A stretch of 64,000 nucleotides of DNA. Source: Aurifilum marmelostoma (Eukaryota > Ascomycota > Sordariomycetes > Diaporthales > Cryphonectriaceae). Under the pieces are notes generated by a model, which saw only the letters and a list, made by a program, of their open reading frames with translations, was not told the DNA's origin and made no database searches. This document shows positions 34,885-46,448 of the stretch, in pieces. Numbering within the stretch: position 1 is the stretch's first letter; the number at the start of each line of letters is the position of its first letter. Both the position numbers and the translations under genes were made by a program. The stretch is from the NCBI GenBank assembly GCA_027559495.1, contig JAMXSV010000005.1, positions 124,001 to 188,000 on the forward strand, written 5' to 3'.

Positions 34885-37128
34885 TCAGTGCATATATCTG
34901 AACGTATAAGCCTTGTCCCCAAGCTCAGACAGCACCTGGCTCTCGGAAGCACCATCGCCGCCCTCTGCCATCATCTTCCTCCCGCGGTTTTTGTTAATGA
35001 TGGCATACCCCACATTGAGGACCACCGCGGCCACAATGCCTGCGCAGACGAATCCCAGCTCCAGTCCATGTCCGAGGACGTACCGGGGCGAATCGGGTTC
35101 TCGGTAGAAATTAGATGCCATGGCCTAGAATGCAGTCAGTCAAAAAGGTCTGGAGATGTTGGGCTGAAGAACGCGAAGAAGAGAGGCGACATAGGATCAA
35201 GGAAAGAAGAAAGAAAGAGAAAAGAGATTGAAAGAGGAGGACATATGCAGTCTTCAGGGCCAGCACGAGACTTACTCCGCCAAGGTTTCCCACACCAATC
35301 TGAATCGCCATACCGACGCTCCGCTTGTAGCTACCCGCCAGGTTGTTGGACAACCAGGAGATGTTCCCTGGAAAACTCGGATAGATCGAACAGGCGATGA
35401 GGAACACGCCCGCGTACACCACCCCGGGCTTCTCGCTCGGGTCCGTGGCGATGCACATTGAGAAGCCAACCACCATGACGCACAAAAAGGGGATGATGAA
35501 CGGGGTACGCTTGCCGACGCGGTCGGAGATGTAGGCGAAGACGATGGCTAGGATGGAAGCCGTGACGTATATGGGAACAGTCATCAGCTGTGCTTTGCTC
35601 GACGTGTAGCCAAGGTTCTTGACGATGGTGGGTAGGAAGAGGCTGATGCCATACAGGGGGCAGACGATCTGGTATCCCAATGACAGTGTCAGCTGCTGCT
35701 GCGGCACAATAGAGACGGGGAAAGAAGAAAAAAATAAAGGAAATCAAAAAAAGAAAGAAAAAAAAAGAGAAAGACGAGCATGGCAAAGCAGAGAGTGCGT
35801 AGGTGGCTTTGACTTACTCCCCAATATACGAAAATATTGACCCAGATCTGCCAGTCCGCAAAGGCCTGCGCTACATATTTCCATTTGAACTCCTCTGCCT
35901 GAGCAACCTGGGACTCCACCTTCTTACTCTGACCCTGATATCTAAGACGGAACACCACAAATGCCCTCTCCTCCTCGGTGAGGAACTTGGCGGTCTCGGG
36001 GAAGTCGTGCAGCAGCCAAAAGGAGGCGACCGCCACGACGACGGTTGCGATGCCCTCGAGGATGAAGATCCATCTCCACCCTGCCAGATTGCCAACGCCG
36101 TCCATCTTGCTGATGCCGAAAGCGAGGAGGCCGGAGAAGGCACCGGCGACGGAGGCGGCCGAGAAGAACATGGCCTGGCGGAACTGGATCTCGTGGCGGC
36201 AGTACCACATGGTCAAGTAATACTGTAGTTTTGTGGCAATGGGGTAAGCAAAAGTGAGGAGGGTTGAAAAGGAAAGGAAAGGAAAGTAAAGGTTCGGTAA
36301 GAACGTACGGCAACACCAGGATACAGCCCGGCCTCAGCAACACCGAGAAAGATTCTCGCCGCTAGTAAACCTTGGTAGTTCTGAACGATCCCCATGAGGG
36401 TCATGACGGTGCCCCAAGCCACCATGATGGCGGGAAGCCATCGTGACGGGCGGAGCTTTTTAAGAAGCAGATTGGATGGGACCTCGAAGAAAGCGTAGGG
36501 GAAGAAAAAGGCCGTCAGACACCAGTTGTACTGGTAGGAGGCCAAGCCGAGGTCTTCTTGGAGGCCTTCGATCTTTGCATTGCCGATGTTTCCTCCTGCC
36601 GAGAGTGTAAGTGTTGAGCCATAGAAGAAGGCAGGCAGCACGAGATCCCCTAAATTTTCGTTTGGACTTTATATCACCCTAACGTTTCCCAACTTCTCTC
36701 TTCCCTTCCTGTGATATTATGCCCTTCTTCTCTTTGAGGGGGGAAAAGGACAGCTTAAGGTTAAATATAGTCATAGTTCAGCTTACTGTCCAAGAAACAG
36801 AGGAGATAAAGTACAGCCAGCACAGGAATCAGCCGCAGATCCATCTATCAGCGTCCTCATTAGCGGTCTGAACAGATGGCTAAGGAGACCAGCTCCATGC
36901 AATAATAACAGAATTTACCTTGCGGAGGATCTTCTTCTCGTCCAGATGGCTGAACGATGCCATTGTGGTCCCCGGCGCAAGGGCCATGGCATCAATGCGC
37001 CCGACCTCGTCTCCTATCTTGCCATGACCACGATGGTGATCCGGCTGCGTAGACAGCTTCCCCTCCTGGTCGAACTCATCGTGCGCCACCTCTATTTTCT
37101 CGCTGAGGGAGTTGGTGTGCTCGTCCAT
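34885..37128 (-). CDS. MFS permease, Dal5/allantoate-type (anion:cation symporter)
   Basis: Six exons: 37128-36919, 36844-36787, 36595-36309, 36222-35818, 35698-35276 and 35124-34885 (540 aa). All junctions keep frame; the 58-nt second exon plus the third produce FLDRGNIGNAKIEGL, the transmembrane-1 signature of this family. Plasma-membrane proton symporter with about 12 membrane segments and a cytosolic N-terminus of about 70 residues. Loop motifs include SDRVGKRTPFIIP between the halves, SNLLLKKLRPSRWLP, and GVAEAGLYPGVAYYLTMWYCRHE. Relatives import organic anions such as allantoate, nicotinate or other small vitamins and acids; the substrate cannot be read here. The exon-5 acceptor is a triple CAGCAGCAG, so products with zero to two extra Gln are possible. 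The start is the first ATG of the exon. The protein appears intact. Confidence 0.92.
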
Positions 37129-39199
37129 GTTGAACTCAGAGATATTGCTGCAACGGACTGATCAAATGGGCGCGGAAGAATGTTACAGTAGAGGAAAGAA
37201 ATTTACAGTCGCATCACCCGTATGGTCTACTCTCTTATAACCACAAAGACGCAATCCCTTGATTCCTCTGATTTATTGTACCATGGCTTGGGCTAATGCG
37301 TTATAAAAGCTAACTATCTCCTGTACTGAGTAGCACGTGGATCACTTACTTGGGTGCTTTAGTCCCGATAAGGTCTCTTTGCCCCATCCCCCGCATCGGA
37401 TAATACTAGTAGTTCTTCCCCATGGACATTTCCCCAGATGCCCACTGCCGATGCCAAGGTGTGGACCATATAGTGGTCCACTAAGGAGCGTCATCGCGGG
37501 GTTGGCTCGCCCATTTCCATCGTAAAACCTGGCGTGAGAGGTTGACGGAGTGGTCTATCGAGGAGATCGCAAGTGGGTCTTGACAGCATAGACCAGGCTG
37601 AGGACAAAAGTGGGAAGACGACGAGGAGGAGGCGACTGGCGCCGTAAAGGGAAAGCCGACGTACAAGGCACGTACTTATATCACGGCATGAAGGATCTGT
37701 GTGGTTCGATTTCACCGCCGTGGAGTAGATCTTTGGGTCTAGACCTAGGAACGGCAGGGCTGTGGTTGATCTTGGCCACCGAAATTTGAGAGCTGCCTAG
37801 GGTTTCCTGCCCGGATCTATCACCCAGTCATTGGGCGACTACGGACTTACAAGCGTGAGAATACCTTGTACCGAGTGGACGAGGACATTCGCTAGGCCTT
37901 TTCCACTTGGTCACCTACAATGGTCCACGGTCTGTATGGTCAAGCACACAAGCAAGTCTTTCGGGAAAGAGAAAGACAGAGGGATGTATTGATAGCCGTC
38001 CATCCTACAATTGTCTGCATCGCTGGTCTGCCACTTGACCTACTTACCTGGATACTTACCGAGTAATTGACCTACCTGTCTGTTGGTCTATGTGCACCCA
38101 TTTCGACAGCAGTTCGCATGCCTCATCACGCCGTCGAGCGTTGCTCTGCCACTCGATACTCATAGGCCTCCTTCAACGCAGTAGTATGCGTGCTGGTGAC
38201 AGCACCTGACTTGGCCCGCTCACCTCACACACAAACGCAAGAAGAGCCAGCATGTGGTATACTTTGAACCAAAAGCTGTCCAGCAAGACCCCTTCCGACG
38301 AGCTTGTCAATCCCAATAACGCACCTCTTGTCGACATGACGTACCCATCCCCCTGTTCGTACATTCCTCAGCCTCGTCCACTTAAAAGTGCAATATGCCT
38401 ACTCGTATCAAAACAACCCGAAACTCGAACCCCTCCCCGCTCCCTTGTCCGTGGTCTTATGCTCTCTCTCTCGCGCGCGCGCGCGCGTCCTCGATCACAA
38501 GGCCTTGGACTCGAGCACGGACAAGAGCACATTCGAATTGGAAAGTGCACCTCCGTTTCGAGGACCAGGTGGGAGGGGGTTTGTGGATTAGGGACGGTAA
38601 GATGACTTCCACCCTTCATGGCATCGCAGACGCAAAGTAGACTGTGCCGGTTTTCGGGGGTATTTTCTTGCCAACCTAGACAAATTACAAAAGTCAGCTA
38701 TGCATCGCAATCATTTGAAGCATCATTATCAGGAAGAAAAAAAAAAAAAGAAGAAGGGAAAATAAAAAAGAGTATTGCGTCTTTGAATGACTTGTACCAT
38801 AGGTTTAGTCTTCAAAGGTGGCTGATTGGATGGGTTGGGTCGGTGATCTGCTGCTCTATAGGACTGATTAGCATAGTGAGGGGTAGATGGGCCAACCAGA
38901 TGAGCCACGTGAGGTTAGGCAGCGAGGTGGCCGAGATGAGCCCAGAACTCGGGTCAGCACAACATCAGCCCCAGCGTCGTCGCAAGCGCACCACCACAGA
39001 AAGGAAAAGAAGGGTTAGAGAAAGATAAAGAATTCGTCACTTATGTACATGTACGATATGTACAATCATCCCCGAGAGTTTATGTACAAGAGGCATGCAA
39101 CGGCCTCCACGAGTCAACATTTCATCAACAACCAGATCACCGGTGACCCCGTCCACGTCCTGCTTCACAACCACAATCAGCTTAGCCACAGCAGGGCTG
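37129..39199. other. Intergenic upstream of MFS permease
   Basis: Two kb separate the permease start from the 3' end of the next minus-strand gene. A CG dinucleotide repeat (about 38472-38487) after a CT repeat, and an A/G-rich block (38731-38770), are present. Open frames of 60-145 codons lack protein character. Confidence 0.5.
38472..38487. repeat. (CG)8 microsatellite
   Basis: Alternating CG of about 16 bp follows a TCTCTCTC tract; a potential Z-DNA-forming sequence in non-coding DNA. Confidence 0.7.
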
Positions 39200-40441
39200 C
39201 TAAACACCAGCTCTCCGTCTCCGTGCGCGGGCCCGAGAGCGAATGTGGTCGGGAGATGCCTCCCTACGACGATCTGCTCTACCTCCTGAGCCACCCTCCG
39301 TCTTTCCGTCACGATCTAGACTGCCTTCTCTCTGTCGGAGTTGTCGCGCGACCGCACGATGGTTTCGATAGGACTGGTGATTGTGATGGTCGTGGTGGGC
39401 GTGGTGGTGGGGGTACGTTCGGCCGCAAGGCGAATTGCGGCTTCGGAGCGGGGATGGCTTCATGTCGAACAGTGGTGTAGCGGGAGCGGTATGGGCAGGG
39501 TGGGCTTGAGGAGTGGGGGTATCCGAGTCCGTGGTGTCCATGCTCTGCAGGTGGGCATGCGATATGGACAGATACCCTTCTGGATCATCATCGTCGACAA
39601 TGGTGGTCGTCATCAGCCGATCCTTCCTATGAGCCTCCCCCTCTGCCTGAGATATATCAGATGCAGAGGATGGCGTCTCGGGATCCTCGGACGGCGATGG
39701 GGCCTCATCATGATGCAGCGTGGGCACTGAGTCCTGCAGGCTGGCGGCGACGTGATCGGTTTCGGACTCGGAGACTGACATGACCTGCGAGGGTGGGTGA
39801 GGCTGATGGCCGGGCTTCCGCTGCACGCGCTCGTTCACCGAAACGCCAGAATCTTGCGACCGCAGCGAGTTGGAGCGCGTAGGGTGGTCGACGGCCGTAT
39901 CGCAAGTCGAGAAGGTCTCGGAGTGCTCGTGGGTGTAGATAGTTTCGTCCTCGTCGGGCTCGTCGAAGAGGATGGGTCCGTCGTAGTCGGCATGGTGGGC
40001 GTCGATGACGACGGCGTTTTCGTCACTGGCGGTGCTGTTGGTGTCGGAATCAGGGTGCCAAGGGTGGTCGGAAGGAAGGTAGGACGAGAAGTAGCGGACA
40101 AGAGAATCGAGCGACTTGGTGCGGAACAGCTGGATGGCCAGACCCCACTGCTCGGTTCCGATCAGGCGGGGGTTGCCGATGATCTCGAAGCTGGCGTCGT
40201 CCAGCATGCCGTTCAACTCCTTGACGCGCAGCGCCTTGCGTTCCTCCATCATCTTCTCGAACTCGGCGAGGTTGGATGCCTTGCTCGACAGCTCGAAGAC
40301 GTCATGGTGGAAGGCCTCCGAGTCCTGGATGGGTGTGGTGATGGTATTATACCTTTCGTGGAGGGTGGTGTTCAGATCACACTGCTTCAAGCCGAACTTC
40401 CAGAAAGGCCAGGGCTCGGCCCATGCAGGCGGATCATCCAT
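39200..40441 (-). CDS. Protein of unknown function, conserved-looking head and disordered tail
   Basis: A single-exon frame from ATG 40441 to TAG 39200 (413 aa). Upstream codons of the frame are leader-like, so the start is placed at MDDPPAWAEPW. The first 130 residues look like a folded, conserved fungal domain: aromatic-rich start (PAWAEPWPFWKFGLK), a helical stretch (DSEAFHHDVFELSSKASNLAEF), and IGNPRLIGTEQWGLAIQLF followed by SLDSLVRYFSSYLP. The remainder is acidic, Ser/Pro-rich and disordered, with a His cluster (HHHAHHDHHNH) near the end and a very basic terminus (RSRARARRRRAGV). No catalytic motif, signal peptide or membrane segment is visible. The basic last 30 residues could be an artefact of reading past an unrecognised splice; another frame continues to 39037. 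Function unknown. Confidence 0.7.
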   Translation of the reverse strand: MDDPPAWAEPWPFWKFGLKQCDLNTTLHERYNTITTPIQDSEAFHHDVFELSSKASNLAEFEKMMEERKALRVKELNGMLDDASFEIIGNPRLIGTEQWGLAIQLFRTKSLDSLVRYFSSYLPSDHPWHPDSDTNSTASDENAVVIDAHHADYDGPILFDEPDEDETIYTHEHSETFSTCDTAVDHPTRSNSLRSQDSGVSVNERVQRKPGHQPHPPSQVMSVSESETDHVAASLQDSVPTLHHDEAPSPSEDPETPSSASDISQAEGEAHRKDRLMTTTIVDDDDPEGYLSISHAHLQSMDTTDSDTPTPQAHPAHTAPATPLFDMKPSPLRSRNSPCGRTYPHHHAHHDHHNHQSYRNHRAVARQLRQREGSLDRDGKTEGGSGGRADRRREASPDHIRSRARARRRRAGV

Positions 40442-43400
40442 CAGGGGTTGTGGGGTGGCAGGAGGGTGATGGGTCGGGAAGCCGGTAGGTCGTCGGTCGA
40501 TTTGGTGTTGGTGGTGATGGTTCGTTGCAAAGAGAAAGGGAAGGAAGTGGGTATCAGAAATTGAGTATATCAGGGAAAAGACAAAGCGTGGACTTGGTTT
40601 ATGATCGGACCAAGGCGAAGGAGAGACCAGAAGAGAGAAAACCAGGCAGGAGTAGGACGGTTGCTTTCCAAGATGCAATCAAGGACCTTTTGGTCGAATG
40701 ATGGATGGACCGAGTTGTGATGAGCGCCATCTAGACGAGGATGCTGCACGAGAGATGCATTTTGACGGGGAATATCTGCGACTGTTTGTGTGGAAAGAAA
40801 GGGTGAAGTGGCCGTGCAGGGGCCCAAGGGCCTATCGAGAATCAGGTCTCGTCACTTTCGAAGGCTTTTTGGACGTCAGTATGTTTGGTAGGTGATGAGG
40901 GATGATGGTGATGATGATGAGGGTATCGCGGAATCGATCTGTCTGGACTGTAACAGGCACACAGAGGGTGAATGGGAACAACTCCTGCGCCCCCGGGTCC
41001 TGGGAACGGGGTGGTTTTGGGGGGGGCGACGGGGAGCAATACAGTCCAAGCGGACTGTCCCAAAGGCCGCGACCTGCGCATGGATCAAGATCCACACTGC
41101 GTACGGAGACAGGAGCCAATGGGGTGGTTGGACAAATTTTAGCGCAGATTTACCGGGGTCGCTAAAAGAACACATAGAACCACATTTAGCTCTAGTGCGC
41201 CCTGGACTGCAACAGAGCGAGACGCTAGGCATGCAAGCTAGGCATCGCTATGATGACGCTAACAGAGACGGGGTGGATGGGCTGACAGGCAGTAAGCACG
41301 CTGGCACGCACGCACGGTAAGCACGTTTGTGGCACTCAAGCAGGCTGGCCGGCATGCTGACAAGAGTGGCCCATTTAGTATTAGGCCCAAAATCACAGTT
41401 TTGTGCACTGTGGTGGTAGTGATCCACATGCACAATGCATCATGACCCGTAAACTTGGCAGTGCTCCACACCGCCGTCAGCACTCGCCCTTTCCGCGAGA
41501 TGTCCTGGTGCCCTACACCAACAACTTCAAGGAGTCAACCTCTTCTTTCCATTCCAGTCAATCAGGCTTGCCTATCCACCAACCCATCCATCCGTCGTCT
41601 GGTTCATTACTCACTCAGCCATTCTCTGACTCTTCTAGAACGCGACTTTCGAATCGAAAATGTCTTCCATACACTGGTGGACTTTGGCTGTTGGCCATCG
41701 TCTTCAGGATGATGACGCCTTACCCTCCATCACCTGCCCCACCTCGCCTCCGTCCACCGCCCCGACAGCGACAGCCTGAAATGTCATTGTCCGAAGTGAT
41801 ACCCTTTAGCCTCGAAGGAGCAACAGGCTTGTTGATGTTGTCTCAAGGTGTTGTCAGCAGGCTATATAGCTATGACCTGCCACTGCCTGCTGCATCATAG
41901 GAAAAAGAGAAGAAGAAAAACAAAGGTACTGAAACACTTGAAATGTTCCTCTGACACGTATCCGCCTGGTCATCTCTCTCTTCGCCTGCATCCTTTGGGG
42001 ACATTGCTCGAAGACTGCGCCCAGCGTTAATACGAATGGGGGCGAAGAGGTGGCCACGCACTGCGTTCTAGAAATGCGCCACTGTCAGGGCCCTCCGAAC
42101 CGCCGCTCAGCAAGAACAGCACAGCCAGTCAGCCAGCGAGCCAACTTCCGGCCCAGGCTTGGCGGCCATGTCTGCTGACGTTGGATGTGGACTCGGGCAC
42201 CCTTCGCCTGCAGCAGCATGCATGCACATTATGCGGCGGGCGTTGTCATGCTGCTGCGATTCTGTATGATCAGATGGACTTGCTTGCCGCCAGCTGTCAC
42301 GGGCTTAGCCACCTGGCTGCCAACTGTTCTGCGCTCGTCGAAGCATCCTTCGAGGCTGAGCTCGACCACAGAGAAGGGCAGTCAAGTCTAGGGTCAGCTG
42401 CTGCCTGCTCTGCTCTCGAGCCTGGCTGATGACTCCCACAGCTGGCCAACCTCGAGCAGTTGACGGGGATTGGATTCTCAAATCCTCAGCAAGGAACTGC
42501 TTGATCACGCTTTCTTCCAGAGTCTTCGATCCGGCCGCCTTCTCGTCGATCTGGATTTACGGTCTCGAGGTCCCAAAGATCCTACACCCTGTCTCCTTGC
42601 ATTATCGTCTGCTCCTCCAGGCCTGCCTCTCATCAGGAGGAACCCTCTGCGACGAACTGTATGGTCGACTTTCGCCACAGCAACCCAAGGCCTTGTCGAC
42701 AGAACCCCCTCCCCCAATCAATATTTCCAAACCCAATCTACAAGTCTAATGAGAGCCAATCTGTGTTCGCCAGGAGGTTTCAAGAATTGAACCACAGCAT
42801 TTCAAATTGTGCTATTTCAAGAACCGCAGAGAATTGTGAGTGAGTGCTCTGGCGGCCTCAAGAGAGAATTAGGCAACCAACAGGTCACAGGTGATCTGAC
42901 GTCTTCGGCTGCCCTCTTAGCTACCACAAGACTCCTTCTCGCAGTTGTTCGAGCATTACAGCTTTCAAGGCCACCTCGTAGGACTCGGCCCTGTGGCTCT
43001 GTCTGGTGTCCTATCCAAGAATTGCTTTTTGTGCAGGACTAGGACCGTTCTTGTCGCTGTCACCCTCGCCCACCCGGCCCGCACCTGTATGTGCTCCCCC
43101 CGTTGAGGCTGAAAATCCGCTGAAGCACTCCAGGACCCTGGTCAGCAGGGCCCAGTTCCCCCAATCATTTGATTCTCGCTCTCCGACTGCATCTGACTCT
43201 TTTCTTCCACCGTACTCTTGTCTTCAGCTCACATTACCACTGAGCCAGGTGGTCTCGTTGGTTTCACCTGCACTTTGCTGTCAAATCAAGTCCTTGCATG
43301 ATTGGCCTTAGTTTTCAAGTGCCTCTGATTCTTTTCTCTATTATATTCAAACATTCCCTCTGCTGGCAGTCCTCCTGTTGTCTTTCAGACCACTTGGTCT

Positions 43401-43758
43401 TCGTCAGCCCTCAGCAGCCCACCTCCGCTCAGCTTATTCGACCGTTCCAGGAGGCAACCGACCACCACAAGAGGAGGCCGGCCTGAGGACCCCCCCCCCC
43501 CGTTCGGGAGACGTCGTATCTCATTAGAAGAACTACCAAGGAACCTGATCTGGAAAACTTACTGTCTGATTGCTCTTTTTCTTTGCTGGCGTGTTGTGCC
43601 GTCTATCTCTGCCACTCACGTTCAGCGCCTGCGCCTACGCTCTACCCGCCGTGACTCGTCGTCCAAGACTTGGCCACCCTGATCAGCCACTTCGGTGTCA
43701 CCCCAGCAGTGTGTGGCCAGGCTTCCCTGGCGGCCTCTCCGCGATACCAACCTCTGCC
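40442..43758. other. Long divergent intergenic region
   Basis: 3.3 kb between two genes that point outward, so it contains both promoters. The last 900 bp before the kinase are pyrimidine-rich like a long leader and include a C12 run at 43490-43501. Frames of up to 165 codons at 40892-42790 have no coherent protein character. No repeats or RNA genes were recognised. Confidence 0.45.
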
Positions 43759-45624
43759 ATGGGTGGCCTCGACGCCGGGCCGCCTCCAGAGGTGGTGACC
43801 GGGGAGAGCACCGAACCGTGCTCCCATAGCGAGGCTGATGCCCGCGCCAGGCGCTTGTGGCAAGCCGAGCAGATGCACGACGCCGCCGCCGCCGCCATCG
43901 CCAACGAGGCCGTCCACCTGGATGATCTCGTTGTGCCTGAGGACAAGGGCATCCGCATCTTGGTCCGACCTCTCACGCCTGCTCACTCTGTCAGTCCTGG
44001 CAACCTCGACAACTGCGAATGGCTGCAGTTGACGGCCGAGGTTGCCGAGCCCAACCAGCCTCAACAAAAGGTCCTCGCCGTAACCCAGACCGAGCGCACC
44101 GTCAAGTTCTCCGTACGCATGCCCGGGGAGCGCCTCGGTAACAGGCCTCCGCTATGGTGCGAGCTCTACTTCGACCCGGCCTCCGAAGACCTGATCTTCT
44201 TCAACTGCTCGAATCTACCCTTGACCCTGTCGAGGGTGCCACAGCAGCCAGCACAGAGCCCTGGTCTGGACCACGATGTCAACCCCCAGTGCGCCCAGCA
44301 GCTTGGGCCTGGAACCTGGAGGATCAAGGTCATCGGCATGAACGTCATCGACTTCAGGATCGTCGAGAAGCGCCCTGCTGTCCGCAGGCTTCCTTCCAAT
44401 GCATCATCAACCTCTCTGTCTACAAGCGACAGCCTCAACACCTCTCGCAAACGAGGGCTTACTGCTGAGGACAGCGCCACGGGCCCTGACAAGAGGCTTC
44501 GTGCTGAAGACTCTGCAGTCCATAGTGAGGACGGGGTGGTCATGTTTATGAGACCAGGCAACGCCGCAGACCCGTTGGTCGTCCCGCTCCCCTCCGAGGA
44601 CAAAGGGAAGGAGATCATGAGCACCAAGGCCAACCCCTTGATCGAGCTGGAGGACGGTGCTACCATCGAGATCCCAGGCGGAGAGGTCTACACCATCAAG
44701 AAGGTGGACCTCATCGCGTCCACGAGCCTCAGCGCCGTTGCCAGGGCTGAGTTCTCCAAAGTCCCCGACAGCATCATCACGGTCAAGGTCCTCAAGACGA
44801 GCCTCACCCAGAAAGCAAGCGTCCCGCCGTCCCGACCGCAGGACGAAGCACGAAATGTGATGCGGCAGTCCGAGACCTGGCTGCGCGAGTTCCTGAACCA
44901 CGAGCAGCTAAATCACAGGTCGATCCCTCGGTTGTTCGGGGGCGACGCTCGGTACCTGTCCCTGTACATGGAACACATCGAGGCCAAGGACTTGACGACG
45001 CGCGGTCTATGGCAGAATGCCCAGACCACGATGTTTATGGGCCGTCGTTCTGATGCGGAGCGGATCCTACGTGACATCAGCAGTGCCTTGGACTATCTGC
45101 ACGGCCAGAACCTCACGCACAATGACATCAAGCCGGGAAATATCATGTACAACCCACAGCGTGGCGCTGTGCTCTGCGACTTTGGCATGAGCTTCGACAA
45201 GAGCGCGAGCCAGCATGGCATAGGCGGGACGCCCTACTACATCGGACCCGAGTTCATCGGCCACAGGATGCGCGGCGCAACGGGGGATGTGTGGGCCCTA
45301 GGCGTCACGATGCTCTACGTTCTGGGCAAGATAGGGTTTCCCGAGGCAAGGGCATTCAAGAACCACCCCCGCCACCTCTACTGGCAGATCCGAGATGTCA
45401 ACAGCACGGCCCGACCGCAGCAGCGAGGTTCCGAGGGACAGACAGCCGTACAGAAGATGAGAATCTGGCTGGATGACGTTGCCGAGGCCAAGAAGCGGTT
45501 GAATCTCAAGGACAAGGTGGAGCGGTTGGTTGCAGAAATGCTCACCCTGAAGCCCACCCAGCGCATAACGATGCGCAAGGTCGTGGAGGGCATGGCCAAG
45601 ATACCCGTACGGAGCGAAGGATGA
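43759..45624 (+). CDS. Protein kinase-like protein with distinct N-terminal domain
   Basis: Single exon, 621 aa from ATG 43759 (MGGLDAGPPPEV). The same frame is open back to an ATG at 43570, but that extension is leader-like. The C-terminal half is a protein kinase: probable ATP-binding Lys in ITVKVLK (about 343), catalytic loop THNDIKPGNIM (about 452-462) where HND replaces the usual HRD but the catalytic Asp and Asn remain, DFG at about 474, activation segment GTPYYIGPEFI with GPE for APE, and DVWALGVTMLYVLG. It therefore looks active, with Ser/Thr-type character (DIKPGN). The loss of the HRD Arg suggests activation without activation-loop phosphorylation. The N-terminal 250 residues include a possible folded segment (WCELYFDPASEDLIFFN) that I do not recognise, then a basic Ser-rich linker (SRKRGL, DKRLRAED) that may be a nuclear signal. 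Substrates are unknown. Confidence 0.85.
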   Translation: MGGLDAGPPPEVVTGESTEPCSHSEADARARRLWQAEQMHDAAAAAIANEAVHLDDLVVPEDKGIRILVRPLTPAHSVSPGNLDNCEWLQLTAEVAEPNQPQQKVLAVTQTERTVKFSVRMPGERLGNRPPLWCELYFDPASEDLIFFNCSNLPLTLSRVPQQPAQSPGLDHDVNPQCAQQLGPGTWRIKVIGMNVIDFRIVEKRPAVRRLPSNASSTSLSTSDSLNTSRKRGLTAEDSATGPDKRLRAEDSAVHSEDGVVMFMRPGNAADPLVVPLPSEDKGKEIMSTKANPLIELEDGATIEIPGGEVYTIKKVDLIASTSLSAVARAEFSKVPDSIITVKVLKTSLTQKASVPPSRPQDEARNVMRQSETWLREFLNHEQLNHRSIPRLFGGDARYLSLYMEHIEAKDLTTRGLWQNAQTTMFMGRRSDAERILRDISSALDYLHGQNLTHNDIKPGNIMYNPQRGAVLCDFGMSFDKSASQHGIGGTPYYIGPEFIGHRMRGATGDVWALGVTMLYVLGKIGFPEARAFKNHPRHLYWQIRDVNSTARPQQRGSEGQTAVQKMRIWLDDVAEAKKRLNLKDKVERLVAEMLTLKPTQRITMRKVVEGMAKIPVRSEG

Positions 45625-46448
45625 CGAAGTGGAAAAGACGTAGTGATGACGAACGATGACATGAACTGATGGTGAGATTATATAATAATGGCGACGGGGT
45701 CCGAAAGATTGATCACGTCGGCAGAGGAGGCACAGCTCGCATTTCCTTGCATACACATGGACCTTGTTTCAGCGGTACTTAACTTCCGCAAACGTGGCGG
45801 ATAGATGAAAACTTACTGGTGAGTGATTGTTAGTCCTATCTTTTCTGAACTTCAGAACCAGTTCCACCATTCTTCCTCCTCATCTGGTCGTTCTATGCTT
45901 GTGCTCTGTTCTGACACCCATCAAAGTTCTGGCATTGCATGGCTACTTGGCCAATCTGTTTTCCACACCAGATCTGTTGTTTCCCCAGCTTTCCTTGAGT
46001 CGGGCGTAAAAACGGATTCCCTGGTTTCTTGAAAAAAGGATGTAGCTTATGTGCAGTTCTGTCATGGCAAGAGATAGTTTTTGAGAATTCCGTCTTTAGG
46101 TGTTTCTTCTCTTGTCCGGGGCTATCTTGTCTCTGGTGTCAAGACCGCCACAAACCTTGTCTTGACTATAGTGACTCCATCTTCTCCCGAGACAGTCCAG
46201 ATGTGTCATAAGCTCCGGACCCAACGCCCCTGTCAGCAGAGAGATAGACGTCAATCCGTAGGACACATGCGTGAAAGCTGTCGTGTACGCACTAGCTGGG
46301 TGGCCGACCACCGCAACAGAACCCGGATTCTTCTACGCAAGACCGCAAGATAAATTAAATAAAAAAATACTTGATTAAGATGCTGAGAATGTCTCCCGCC
46401 GCCTCGACGACCCGTGACAATCAGCCGAGGCCTGGCTCTTCCCCCTTT
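45625..46448. other. Convergent intergenic region
   Basis: 3' flanks of the kinase (+) and the GH114-like gene (-). I see no gene, repeat or RNA. Confidence 0.55.

Noticed and set aside
38395..38480. GGTTCGAG-type B box on the minus strand
   Set aside because: No A box, acceptor or anticodon stem could be paired around it.
41403..41900. 165-codon plus-strand frame upstream of the kinase
   Set aside because: Ser/Pro/Arg low complexity without motif; sits in pyrimidine-rich promoter DNA.
43570..43758. Use of the upstream ATG (43570) as kinase start
   Set aside because: The extra 63 residues are hydrophobic then Arg/Pro-rich and leader-like; MGGLDAG at 43759 has a better context (GCCATGG) and begins the acidic, protein-like part.
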